Source: Clostridiales bacterium
Lineage (GTDB): Bacteria > Bacillota > Clostridia > Christensenellales > Pumilibacteraceae
Assembly: GCA_022511445.1 (NCBI GenBank)
Contig: JAFLVE010000015.1
Location: 1-64,000 of the forward strand
Direction of reading: 5' to 3'
Length of the DNA stretch: 64,000 nt
The notes beneath the pieces were generated by a model. The model saw only the letters and a list, made by a program, of their open reading frames with translations, was not told where the DNA came from and made no database searches. Each line of letters starts with the position of its first letter. Within the stretch, counting starts at the first letter, position 1. Below are positions 1 to 12,499 of the stretch, one piece after another. The translations under genes were made by a program, and so were the position numbers.

Positions 1-10
1 AAAGAATCTG

Positions 11-200
11 AAATAGAATAATCAATCTGTGATTGAGGTGATTAATTAATTATAGATACTAAACAGAACATTCGCCGTTAATAAAAGCAAGCAAAATAGA
101 ATAATCAATCTGTGATTGAGGTGATTAATTAATTATAGATATGAAAAGAACATTTACAATTAATAAAAACAAACGAAATAGAATAATCAATCTGTGATTG
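11..200. repeat. AT-rich tandem repeat, unit about 82-83 bp, about 2.3 copies visible
   Basis: aaatagaataatcaatctgtgattgaggtgattaattaattatagata starts at 11 and 94; the third partial copy starts at 176 and stops at about 200. The inter-repeat segments are also similar to each other. Confidence 0.9.
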
Positions 201-479
201 TCAGAGAACGGCAAGCCATATAATAATGGAAGCGGCGGAAAGCAAAAACGCGGTTACGTTTATAAAAAACGCGATTTTACAGAGAATACTTTTAAAAAAT
301 ATCACGTTGAACGCTCCCGAAAGAAGCGATATGACAAACGCGATTATCGTAGTGGGAATGCCGATTAGTTCCAGTCCGCGCGCCGAAATAGCTACGCTCA
401 TCAAAATGGTTGCGATTATCGAGCAGGTTAGGCATAGCGCGGAAACTATGATTGAGATTATCGGGATAATTTTGTTCAC
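201..479 (-). CDS. small multi-pass membrane protein, unknown function
   Basis: 92-aa ORF with about three hydrophobic segments. GTG start, no clear Shine-Dalgarno. The stop codon directly abuts the tandem repeat. Confidence 0.4.
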   Translation of the reverse strand: MNKIIPIISIIVSALCLTCSIIATILMSVAISARGLELIGIPTTIIAFVISLLSGAFNVIFFKSILCKIAFFINVTAFLLSAASIIIWLAVL

Positions 480-553
480 AGATGAATTATATCACAAATA
501 ATTACGGTTGTCGAGAGGGTGGAGGCAAATGTGCTCGGTTGCGCCTAAAAAAG

Positions 554-582
554 TTGACAACAGTATACTTCGAGAGTATAAT
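554..582 (+). promoter_or_regulatory. sigma-A-type promoter TTGACA-17-TATAAT
   Basis: TTGACA 554-559, TATAAT 577-582, 17-bp spacer, upstream of the ORF at 629. Confidence 0.85.
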
Positions 583-628
583 ATCACAAAAGGTTACTTA
601 TCGATTGGGCTTTAGGTAGGAGTGCGAA

Positions 629-1045
629 ATGATTTGTCCGCAATGCGGTTATGACATGGGAACAAGGCACAGATGTCTGCGCTGCGGTTTCGAAATAACT
701 TCGCTCGTCACCGTGGACGAGGAGGAGCGGAAACGCCGCGAACGGGATAACGCAAAGGTTATCGACCCGAGCGCGACGTATTTGACCGACGAGTACGGTT
801 ACGCGGTGGACGAGGACGAGGAAGCGTACGCGGGTCCGTTCGGCTCCCTTCTCGAGGATCTTTTCGGCTTTGATCCCTTTGCGGGATTACTCGGCGGATT
901 TTTCGGTATGGGCTCTATGGGTGGCAGACCTAAGCGCAAGGAAGTATTTATAGACAGAATACACGATCCGGGCGAGGACGACGGTAAGCCCAAGATTGTG
1001 GATATAAACAACGTCGAAGTCGTAGACGACGATGACGACGATTGA
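629..1045 (+). CDS. zinc-ribbon protein with acidic C-terminus, unknown function
   Basis: MICPQCGYDMGTRHRCLRCGF CxxC pairs; promoter and aggag upstream; acidic tail VVDDDDDD. Confidence 0.75.
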   Translation: MICPQCGYDMGTRHRCLRCGFEITSLVTVDEEERKRRERDNAKVIDPSATYLTDEYGYAVDEDEEAYAGPFGSLLEDLFGFDPFAGLLGGFFGMGSMGGRPKRKEVFIDRIHDPGEDDGKPKIVDINNVEVVDDDDDD

Positions 1046-1066
1046 CCGTAACAATATAGAATAAAC

Positions 1067-1096
1067 GAGCAACGGAATTTATCGTTGCTCTTTTTT
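1067..1096 (+). terminator. Rho-independent terminator
   Basis: GAGCAACG/CGTTGCTC stem followed by TTTTTT. Confidence 0.85.
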
Positions 1097-1220
1097 AATG
1101 TGTTTTATTGGAATAGAGACTAAAACGCAACCGCAAGTTTACAAAAAGAAATTACAAGTTGGTTGAATTTTATTCGTTTTCGGTGTATCATGACAGCGTA
1201 GTAAAAAAAGGAGAATAAAA

Positions 1221-2051
1221 ATGACGCTCGGTGAAAAACTCGCAAAACTCAGGCGGGACAACAACTATACGCAGGAACAGCTTGCGGAGTTGCTCGATGT
1301 ATCGCGGCAGGCGATAAGTAAATGGGAGTCCGATGCTTCGTACCCCGAAACAGACAAATTGATTAAGCTCGGTGCGCTTTACCGTTGTTCTATGGATTAC
1401 CTTTTGAAAAACGACGCCGATAACAAGCCCGACGGCGCCGAGGAAAAAATCGCGCAAAACGAGAATGAGACGAACGGCCATAGACCCACGACGAAAGGAT
1501 TTTGGAATTTCGCATTTGAAAGGAAAAGCGCGAAAAGCGTGCGCGGCGTTCCGCTGTGGCACGTTAATATCGGATTGGGAAGAGAGGCAAAAGGCATTAT
1601 CGCAATCGGTTTTCGCGCAAGGGGAGTTATCTCTATCGGGATATTGTCCGTGGGCGTTTTGTCGATTGGGTTGTTGTCGTTAGGGCTCATATCGCTTGGC
1701 GTGTTTTCTCTCGGGTTGGCGTCCGCCGGCACGATATCCGTAGGTTTAATAGCTGTTGGCGCAATATGTCTCGGGATAATCGCAGTCGGCGCTATAAGCG
1801 TAGGCGTTTTTTCGCTCGGCGCACTGGCTGTGGGGCAGTTTTCGACGGGCGCGCTCGCAATAGGGAAATACTATGCTTTGGGCGACCATGCGTACGCTAT
1901 GATAGCGATAGGCGCTACCAAAGTAGAGGGCAGTGTTTTTCAGGCGGATGCGGTAACTAATGCCAACTATAATCAAATTATTTCACTTTTGTATGATAAC
2001 GTCCCCAAAGCTCTGCATTGGTGTGTAGAGCTTGTAAAGCCGCTAATGTAA
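1221..2051 (+). CDS. XRE-family HTH regulator fused to a tandem Gly-hydrophobic pentad repeat domain
   Basis: N-terminal HTH (LGEKLAKLRRDNNYTQEQLAELLDVSRQAISKWES); C-terminal GVISI GILSV GVLSI GLLSL GLISL GVFSL pentads. Confidence 0.9.
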   Translation: MTLGEKLAKLRRDNNYTQEQLAELLDVSRQAISKWESDASYPETDKLIKLGALYRCSMDYLLKNDADNKPDGAEEKIAQNENETNGHRPTTKGFWNFAFERKSAKSVRGVPLWHVNIGLGREAKGIIAIGFRARGVISIGILSVGVLSIGLLSLGLISLGVFSLGLASAGTISVGLIAVGAICLGIIAVGAISVGVFSLGALAVGQFSTGALAIGKYYALGDHAYAMIAIGATKVEGSVFQADAVTNANYNQIISLLYDNVPKALHWCVELVKPLM

Positions 2052-2097
2052 ATATTTTACCTGCGTTATTCGATTAAACTAAAAAGCAAAGTAAAAA

Positions 2098-2129
2098 AAC
2101 GCTCGGATTGTTCAATCCGAGCGTTTTTT
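2098..2129. terminator. bidirectional terminator between convergent genes
   Basis: AACGCTCGGATTG/CAATCCGAGCGTT 13-bp stem flanked by A- and T-tracts. Confidence 0.85.
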
Positions 2130-2159
2130 GTTTTTGTATTTTTTGCGTCGATTTCTATT

Positions 2160-5744
<3,585 letters not shown>

Positions 5745-5810
5745 TTAAGCATAACCGATTTATTATATATCTTTTATATAATAAAGTCAAGAATATTGTA
5801 AATATAAAAG

Positions 5811-5836
5811 AAAACCCAAAAAAAGTTTTGGGTTTT
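5811..5836 (-). terminator. terminator of the minus-strand ArsR-like gene
   Basis: AAAACCCAAAA/TTTTGGGTTTT stem. Confidence 0.6.
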
Positions 5837-5850
5837 AAGCCGAGTGCTTA

Positions 5851-6723
5851 TTACTTGTATTCCAACCGCACCTTTATCCCGCAGTCGTAATCGCCGTAGC
5901 CGCTTCCGAAAAGCGCAAGCCCGCTGTCCGTCGAAACGTAAAACACGAGAGCGCTTGGATTTAGCGAGTCTACTGTGGCGGAGCCTATTTTTATCCCGTC
6001 GAAGTACGATCCGTCCTCACGCACCGAAATAGTCTTGTACTTTCCGTACTGCGCGATTCCGTCGAAGCCGCTCGGCGTAAATAAGCCTTTTCTGTCGGTG
6101 AACTCGCCGTCGATTGTGCACCCGCCGAGCTCAATATCGTTAAGTGAGAATACCGCGGTGCTCTGCCGCTGTCTGCCGTGCCCGTAGGGCTTGGAGGAAA
6201 TCTCGAACGAAACGGAAAGGCTTTTAAGCGGTCTTTTTCCGGGCGACGGAAGCGTCCAGCCTATCTTGCCGCTGTTAAAGTAAATAAGCGCGGCGGACGA
6301 TCGCTCGGGGTAGGTAAAATACCTTGGGTCGTCGCGCTCTCCGATCCAGCCGTCAGTGGACGCCAAGGCGCAGTACGGCTTGACGTTGGCGGACGAAAAG
6401 CTGCCGAGCGGAAGGTCGAACGTTTGTTCCGATTCGCTCTCGAGCTCGGCGGCTATGTCTATAATAACGCGGTCGAGCGCGGGTATCGGGCGCTTTGCGG
6501 CGCCGCGCTTACCGGGAACGTCGATTAACTTGATTATCCCCGCGTCCTCCATTTTCTTTACATGCTGTGTGATTGCGCCGTTGGTTAGGTGAAGGGTTTT
6601 TGCAATATAATCGAGGCTTGGCGCGTCTCCGCCGAGCACAAGCCTTAATATCTCCATTCTCGCCGGCGCGGCAAGACATTCAAAAAGCTGCTGCGCTTGT
6701 TTTACGTCGGTATAGTGCTTCAT
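5851..6723 (-). CDS. ArsR/winged-HTH transcriptional regulator with C-terminal effector-like domain
   Basis: MKHYTDVKQAQQLFECLAAPARMEILRLVLGGDAPSLDYIAKTLHLTNGAITQHVKKMEDAG. Start taken at 6723 with an SD; the longer ORF to 7359 runs antisense into dgt. Confidence 0.85.
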   Translation of the reverse strand: MKHYTDVKQAQQLFECLAAPARMEILRLVLGGDAPSLDYIAKTLHLTNGAITQHVKKMEDAGIIKLIDVPGKRGAAKRPIPALDRVIIDIAAELESESEQTFDLPLGSFSSANVKPYCALASTDGWIGERDDPRYFTYPERSSAALIYFNSGKIGWTLPSPGKRPLKSLSVSFEISSKPYGHGRQRQSTAVFSLNDIELGGCTIDGEFTDRKGLFTPSGFDGIAQYGKYKTISVREDGSYFDGIKIGSATVDSLNPSALVFYVSTDSGLALFGSGYGDYDCGIKVRLEYK

Positions 6724-6747
6724 GTTCACCTCCGATTGTTTTAGTAG

Positions 6748-6776
6748 ATTATATAATAAACGCTTGCTTATGTCAA
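6748..6776 (-). promoter_or_regulatory. minus-strand promoter TTGACA-17-TATAAT for the ArsR-like gene
   Basis: RC: TTGACA taagcaagcgtttatta TATAAT. Confidence 0.85.
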
Positions 6777-6798
6777 TACCGTCGACTTTTTTCTTCGA

Positions 6799-6827
6799 TT
6801 GACAAACGTCAAACAAAAAGCTATAAT
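6799..6827 (+). promoter_or_regulatory. promoter TTGACA-17-TATAAT for dgt
   Basis: TTGACA 6799-6804, TATAAT 6822-6827. The -35 lies in the inverted repeat TTGAC-AAAC-GTCAA. Confidence 0.85.
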
Positions 6828-6852
6828 GTAAAAAACTTTGCGGGGATTTATT

Positions 6853-8007
6853 ATGTATTCCGTTCTCGACAAGGATATTGAAAAAAGGATTGTAAGCGAC
6901 AGGGAGAATGGCGTTTTTTTCGGTACGCCCGACGGTGCCGCAATCAGGCTTAACGAGCATAAGGATAAGGCGACGCTTATTCGCCCCGCGTTTGTCCGCG
7001 ATATAGCAAAGATAATCAACCTGCCTATATACAGCAGGCTTCAGGACAAAACGCAGGTCCTTTCGCTTATGCACAACGACGATATTTCGCACCGAATGCT
7101 TCACGTTCAGCTTGTCGGCCGTATCGCCCGCGACATATCGCGCGCGCTCGCGCTTAACGAAGATCTTACAGAGGTAATCGCGCTCGGTCATGACCTCGGG
7201 CACACGCCGTTCGGGCACGCGGGAGAGCGGATGCTCGACAGACTGATGAAAGAGCGTACGGGGCTGAGTTTTTCTCACAACGTGCAAAGCGCCCGCGCGC
7301 TTACCGTGCTGTACCCCTGCAATCTTACCCTTCAGGCGCTCGACGGCATACTTACGCACAACGGCGAGCTCGTTTGCTCCGAGTACACGCCGGGGGATAT
7401 TAAGGACTTCGATTATCTTTACGAGCGGATAGACGAGTGCGAAAAGCTCGGCGAGCCCGCCGTAAAAAAGCTTGTACCCTCTACGCTCGAGGGCTGCGTG
7501 GTGCGAATTTCAGACATGATAGCCTATATCGGCAAGGACAGACAGGACGCGGCGCGAGTCGGGCTTGTGGACGAAAATCACTATTCGGACGGACTCAGTA
7601 ATTCCGAGATAATAAACAACATGACAATCGATATAATCGAGCACAGCTACGGAAAAAATTACATATCGATGAGCGGCGATGTATATAAGCTTCTCGAGGG
7701 TGCGAAAAGGGAAAACAACGATCTTATTTACCGCTCGGACAAGGTCAGCGGAATTTACCGCGAAATGGAGCCCAAGTTTACCGAGCTGTTCGATTATCTC
7801 GTAACCGACGCGAAAAGCAAGGACGGAATAGTATTCACAACGCACGTTTTACCCATTTTGAAGTATAACCCGAATTACAAAAAGGAGAACCCCGTGCGCC
7901 TTGCGTGCGATTTTATCTCGTCCATGACGGACGACTATTTTGTAGCCGCTTACGAGCGGTTTATAAATAAGCCGTTCGGCATAGAGTACAAGCACTATTT
8001 CGACTGA
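6853..8007 (+). CDS. dgt: dGTP triphosphohydrolase-like HD-domain protein
   Basis: HRMLHVQLVGRIARDISRALALNEDLTEVIALGHDLGHTPFGHAGE, HNVQSARAL. Confidence 0.88.
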   Translation: MYSVLDKDIEKRIVSDRENGVFFGTPDGAAIRLNEHKDKATLIRPAFVRDIAKIINLPIYSRLQDKTQVLSLMHNDDISHRMLHVQLVGRIARDISRALALNEDLTEVIALGHDLGHTPFGHAGERMLDRLMKERTGLSFSHNVQSARALTVLYPCNLTLQALDGILTHNGELVCSEYTPGDIKDFDYLYERIDECEKLGEPAVKKLVPSTLEGCVVRISDMIAYIGKDRQDAARVGLVDENHYSDGLSNSEIINNMTIDIIEHSYGKNYISMSGDVYKLLEGAKRENNDLIYRSDKVSGIYREMEPKFTELFDYLVTDAKSKDGIVFTTHVLPILKYNPNYKKENPVRLACDFISSMTDDYFVAAYERFINKPFGIEYKHYFD

Positions 8008-8083
8008 CGAGGAGACGTTTTGTTGACTGAATAACGGGTATGTGGTAAAATACCGAATGTTTAATCTATTGTTAGGAGAGGTT

Positions 8084-8374
8084 ATGAACGGGATTTCCGA
8101 CGAGGAAGTAAAGCATATCGCGAAGCTGTCGGCGATCGGCTTAAGCGAAAAAGAAATGTCGAGCATGAAAAAGCATCTTTCCGCCGTGCTCGATTATTTT
8201 AAGACGCTCGATAAGGTTGACGTTTCGGGCGTTTCTCCAACCGCGCATATTCTCTCCGCCGTCAACGTTTTACGCGAGGATACGCCTCGGGAGTCCATGC
8301 CGACCGACGAGCTTATGAAGACCGCGCCCGACTCCGACGGCAGTTCGTACACGGTGCCGAGGGTGGTGGAGTGA
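8084..8374 (+). CDS. gatC: Asp-tRNA(Asn)/Glu-tRNA(Gln) amidotransferase subunit C
   Basis: ISDEEVKHIAKLSAIGLSEKE...VLDYFKTLDKVDVSGVSPTAH; SD ggagagg; immediately upstream of gatA. Confidence 0.93.
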   Translation: MNGISDEEVKHIAKLSAIGLSEKEMSSMKKHLSAVLDYFKTLDKVDVSGVSPTAHILSAVNVLREDTPRESMPTDELMKTAPDSDGSSYTVPRVVE

Positions 8375-8375
8375 T

Positions 8376-9791
8376 ATGGATATTATCGATATGACTCTAT
8401 GCGAGCTTTCCGCCGCCCTAAAAACAAAAAAAGTATCCTCGCTCGAGGCGACAAAGGCGTGCTTAAAGCGGATTGAACAGACGAAAGAGCTTAACAATTT
8501 TATTACCGTTTGCGAGGATGAAGCGATTGAAGCGGCAAAACGCGCCGACGAAGCTATCGCGTCTAACGGCGAATACAGTCCACTCCTCGGAGTACCCGTT
8601 GCGGTTAAAGACAATATCGTAACAAAAAACGTTCGCACTACCTGCGCTTCGAAAATACTCGAAAATTTTGTGCCGCCGTACGACGCAACCGTCGTAAAAA
8701 AACTTAAGTCGGCGGGCGCTGTACTGATTGGAAAAACCAATATGGACGAGTTTGCCATGGGAAGCACCAACGAGTTTTCGGCGTTCGGCGCGGCGCATAA
8801 CGCCGTCGATTTTACCCGCGTGGCGGGCGGGAGCTCGGGAGGAAGCGCGTCCGCGGTTGCCGCTAAGCAGGCGTTCGGTGCGCTCGGAAGCGACACGGGC
8901 GGCTCAATCCGTCAGCCCGCCGCGTACAACGGCGCGGTCGGATTTAAGCCTACTTACTCCGCGGTCAGCCGTTACGGGCTTGTGGCGTTTGCTTCCTCGC
9001 TCGACCAAATAGGACCGATTACGCGCAGCGTGGACGACGCGCTCGAGCTTTCCAAAGTTATTTTCGGCAAAGACATTCACGACAGCACAAGCGCGGACGT
9101 TTTATTGCCCGATAAGCTTTCAGGCGAAGTAAAGGGCAGGGTTATCGGCGTTGCGGACGAGTTCTTAAACGGGCTCGGGGAAAAAGAGACCGCCGCGTTT
9201 AACGGTGCGGTAAAGGCGCTCGAAAAAATGGGCGCTGTGGTTAAGCGCGTGTCGATTAGCTCGTTTAACGCCGCGCTTGCCGTCTATTACGTGTTATCCT
9301 CCGCCGAGGCGTCGAGCAATCTTGCGCGGTTTGACGGAGTTAAATACGGTCGTCGTGCGGAAAGCTACACCGATATATCCGACCTTTACGAAAGGACGAG
9401 GACGGAGTTTTTGGGCGACGAGGTAAAGCGCAGAATAATGATAGGCAATTACGTTTTGTCGAGCGGGTACTACGACGCGTACTATATTAAAGCCTCTAAG
9501 GCGCGCACGGTGATTAAGCGCGAGTACGACGAGGCGCTAAGTAAGTGCGACGCGCTTCTGTGCCCGACGGCTCCGTCCGCCGCGCCCAAAATAGGCGAAG
9601 AAACGGACCCCGCAAAAGCGTACCTATCCGATATTTACACCGTGCCCGTAAACATAGCGGGTTTGCCCGCGGTGAGCGTGCCGTTCGGAAGCGACGGAAA
9701 AATGCCGCTCGGCGTTCAGGTGATAGCTAAAGCCTGTTCGGACGGCGTCGTTCTCGATATTGCTAAAGCGCTCGAGCGGGCGAGGGGGTAG
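8376..9791 (+). CDS. gatA: Asp-tRNA(Asn)/Glu-tRNA(Gln) amidotransferase subunit A
   Basis: amidase signature GGSSGGSASAVAA...GSDTGGSIRQPA. Confidence 0.97.
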   Translation: MDIIDMTLCELSAALKTKKVSSLEATKACLKRIEQTKELNNFITVCEDEAIEAAKRADEAIASNGEYSPLLGVPVAVKDNIVTKNVRTTCASKILENFVPPYDATVVKKLKSAGAVLIGKTNMDEFAMGSTNEFSAFGAAHNAVDFTRVAGGSSGGSASAVAAKQAFGALGSDTGGSIRQPAAYNGAVGFKPTYSAVSRYGLVAFASSLDQIGPITRSVDDALELSKVIFGKDIHDSTSADVLLPDKLSGEVKGRVIGVADEFLNGLGEKETAAFNGAVKALEKMGAVVKRVSISSFNAALAVYYVLSSAEASSNLARFDGVKYGRRAESYTDISDLYERTRTEFLGDEVKRRIMIGNYVLSSGYYDAYYIKASKARTVIKREYDEALSKCDALLCPTAPSAAPKIGEETDPAKAYLSDIYTVPVNIAGLPAVSVPFGSDGKMPLGVQVIAKACSDGVVLDIAKALERARG

Positions 9792-9793
9792 AT

Positions 9794-11215
9794 ATGTATA
9801 TTCCTACGATAGGGTGCGAAGTCCACTGCGAGTTAAAGACAAAAACCAAGCTGTTCTGCTCGTGCAAAAACGAGTTCGGCGGCGAGCCCAACACTCACTG
9901 CTGTCCCGTATGCTCGGGCTTTCCCGGCGTGCTTCCTTCGCTTAACGAAATGGCGGTGGAGTATGCGGTAAAGGCGGGGCTTGCTCTGCACTCGACCATA
10001 AACAAGTTTTCAAAGTGGGACAGAAAAAATTATTTTTATCCCGACCTTCCCAAAGCGTGGCAAACGAGTCAGTACGACCTTCCGCTGTGCGTGGGCGGGT
10101 ACGTGGAGTTTATGCTGGACGGAAAGCTAAAGCGCGTTAGGCTTAACCGTATTCATCTCGAGGAGGACGCGGGCAAGCTCGTTCATGACGGCGGAGTTTC
10201 GCGCGTTGACTACAACCGCTGCGGCGTTCCGCTTATAGAAATAGTAACGGAGCCCGATATGCACTCGGCGGAAGAGGTCGTCGCCTTTTTAACCGAGCTT
10301 AAAAGCGTGCTTAAATATACCGGTATTTCGGACGTAAAAATGCAGGAGGGAAGCTTAAGGTGCGACGTCAATCTTTCCGTGGCGGAGGAGGGCGCGCCGC
10401 TCGGCACAAGGACCGAAACGAAAAACCTAAACTCCTTCCGCGCCGTCGCACGCTCCGTACTGTACGAAACGCGCAGACAGATAGACGAAATAACTTCGGG
10501 CGGAAAGATCGTTCAGGAAACGCGCCGCTTTGACGACAATAAGGGCGTCGGGTATGCCATGCGCAGTAAAGAGGACGCGCACGACTACAGGTATTTTCCG
10601 GAGCCCGATCTTCTCCCCGTAGTGTTCACCGACAAGAAGCTCGAGAAAATCGCTTCCTCAATTCCCGAATTAAAGGCGGCGCGAATATCTCGGTACATGG
10701 GTGAGTTTTCTCTCCCCGAATACGACGCTCGCGTGCTCACCGCAGACAAGGAGGTTTCCGACCTTTTCGACGAGACCGTTTCGCTCGGCGTCGATCCCAA
10801 AAAGGCGAGCAACTTTATTATGAGCGAGGTGCTTCGGCTGGCTAAATCGGACGGATCGGAGGAGGTAGAATTAAAGATTTCGAGTAAAACTCTTGCGGGA
10901 ATATTAAAGCTGCTCCATTCCGACGAGATAAACAACCTCGGCGCAAAATCCCTCCTTGCCGCGCTGTGGGGGACGGAAGCCGACCCGCGAAGCAAAGCGG
11001 AGGAGATGGGATTGTTGCAGTCCAACGACGAGGGCGAGATAAAGGCGATTTTCGATTCCGTGATTGCCGCCAACAAAAAACAGGCGGAGGATTTTATATC
11101 GGGCAACGATAAGCTTCGCGGCTATTTTGTTGGACAGGTTATGCGCGCCGCGGGCGGCAAGGCAAATCCCAAAATTATTAACGCGCTACTCGATAAGCTT
11201 AAGGCAGGTATATAA
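9794..11215 (+). CDS. gatB: Asp-tRNA(Asn)/Glu-tRNA(Gln) amidotransferase subunit B
   Basis: TIGCEVHCELKTKTKLFCSC, FSKWDRKNYFYPDLPKAWQTSQYDLPL, DYRYFPEPDL. Confidence 0.97.
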   Translation: MYIPTIGCEVHCELKTKTKLFCSCKNEFGGEPNTHCCPVCSGFPGVLPSLNEMAVEYAVKAGLALHSTINKFSKWDRKNYFYPDLPKAWQTSQYDLPLCVGGYVEFMLDGKLKRVRLNRIHLEEDAGKLVHDGGVSRVDYNRCGVPLIEIVTEPDMHSAEEVVAFLTELKSVLKYTGISDVKMQEGSLRCDVNLSVAEEGAPLGTRTETKNLNSFRAVARSVLYETRRQIDEITSGGKIVQETRRFDDNKGVGYAMRSKEDAHDYRYFPEPDLLPVVFTDKKLEKIASSIPELKAARISRYMGEFSLPEYDARVLTADKEVSDLFDETVSLGVDPKKASNFIMSEVLRLAKSDGSEEVELKISSKTLAGILKLLHSDEINNLGAKSLLAALWGTEADPRSKAEEMGLLQSNDEGEIKAIFDSVIAANKKQAEDFISGNDKLRGYFVGQVMRAAGGKANPKIINALLDKLKAGI

Positions 11216-12414
11216 TGAAGATTAAATACGAAACGCCCATCGTCGAAATGCAGGGCGACGAAATGACGAGAGTTCTTTGGGATATGATAAAGGATATCCT
11301 AATAGATCCTTTTGTAGAGATTAACACAGAGTTTTACGACCTCGGGCTTAAAAACCGCGATCTTACGGACGATAAAGTGACCTTTGCCGCCGCCGAGGCG
11401 ATAAATAAATACGGCGTTGGCGTTAAGTGCGCGACGATCACTCCCAACGCGCAAAGGGTGGAAGAGTATTCGCTCAAAGCCATGTGGCCGTCGCCTAACG
11501 GCACAATTCGCGCCGCGCTCGACGGCACCGTTTTTCGTGCGCCGATTATGGTTAAGGGCATTACGCCTTACATCCCCACGTGGACCAAGCCGATAACAAT
11601 CGCCCGCCACGCGTACGGCGACGTTTATAAAAACAGCGAGCTTTCCGTAGAGGGCAACGCCGATTGTTACATAACAGTAAAGTACAACGACGGAAGAGTG
11701 GAGGAAAAAAAGATTGCTTCGCTCGAAAAGCGCGGCATTATTCAGGGCATACACAACAAGGACGAGTCTATTGTTTCGTTCGCGCGTTCGTGCTTTAACT
11801 ACGCGCTCGACACCGAGCAAGACGTTTGGTTCGGCGCTAAGGACACCATAAGCAAGACGTACGATCACCGTTTTAAGGATATATTTTGGGCGGTGTACGA
11901 GGCGGAGTATAAGGATAAGTTCGAGCGTGCCGGCATTAAGTACGAGTACTCGCTTATAGACGATTCTGTCGCGCGCGTTATAAGGAGCGGCGGCGGGTTT
12001 ATTTGGGCGCTTAAAAACTACGACGGCGACGTTATGAGCGACATGGTGGCGACTGCGTACGGCTCGCTTGCAATGATGACGAGCGTGCTCGTTTCCCCCG
12101 ACGGAAAGTACGAGTACGAGGCTGCGCACGGAACGGTGACTCGCCACTATTACAAGTACCTTAACGGCGAGGAGACCTCCACAAATCCCGTGGCGACGAT
12201 ATTCGCCTGGACGGGCGCGCTCCGTCGAAGAGGGGTTACCGAAAAAAACAAAAAGCTTATCGGCTTTGCGGACAAACTGGAAAGGGCAAGCGTAAAAACG
12301 ATAGAGAGCGGGGTTATGACAGGCGACCTTGCCGCAATGTTCAAGCAAAACGGCGTAGAAGTCAAAAAGGTTAATTCCAAAGACTTTATGACGGCGATTA
12401 AGAATAACCTTTAA
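11215..12414 (+). CDS. icd: NADP-dependent isocitrate dehydrogenase
   Basis: ETPIVEMQGDEMTRVLWDMIKD...TITPNAQRVEEYSLKAMWPSPNGTIRAALDGTVFR. Confidence 0.96.
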   Translation: MKIKYETPIVEMQGDEMTRVLWDMIKDILIDPFVEINTEFYDLGLKNRDLTDDKVTFAAAEAINKYGVGVKCATITPNAQRVEEYSLKAMWPSPNGTIRAALDGTVFRAPIMVKGITPYIPTWTKPITIARHAYGDVYKNSELSVEGNADCYITVKYNDGRVEEKKIASLEKRGIIQGIHNKDESIVSFARSCFNYALDTEQDVWFGAKDTISKTYDHRFKDIFWAVYEAEYKDKFERAGIKYEYSLIDDSVARVIRSGGGFIWALKNYDGDVMSDMVATAYGSLAMMTSVLVSPDGKYEYEAAHGTVTRHYYKYLNGEETSTNPVATIFAWTGALRRRGVTEKNKKLIGFADKLERASVKTIESGVMTGDLAAMFKQNGVEVKKVNSKDFMTAIKNNL

Positions 12415-12438
12415 TTAAATACAAATCTCATTATCAAG

Positions 12439-12462
12439 CCTCGGCACGGACCGAGGTTTTTT
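12439..12462 (+). terminator. Rho-independent terminator after icd
   Basis: CCTCGG-CACGGA-CCGAGG-TTTTTT. Confidence 0.85.
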
Positions 12463-12499
12463 GTTGCATAAGGGCGGAAATTAAGCGCAAAATAAAGGC

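Noticed and set aside
11-200. CRISPR array (48-bp repeats separated by about 35 bp)
   Set aside because: The spacer segments resemble each other (agaacatt...ttaataaaa...caa), repeats are too long and AT-rich, and no cas genes are visible. A plain tandem repeat fits better.
6724-7359. Upstream extension of the ArsR-like ORF (502 aa total)
   Set aside because: The extension overlaps dgt on the opposite strand and crosses the divergent promoters. A good start with SD exists at 6723.
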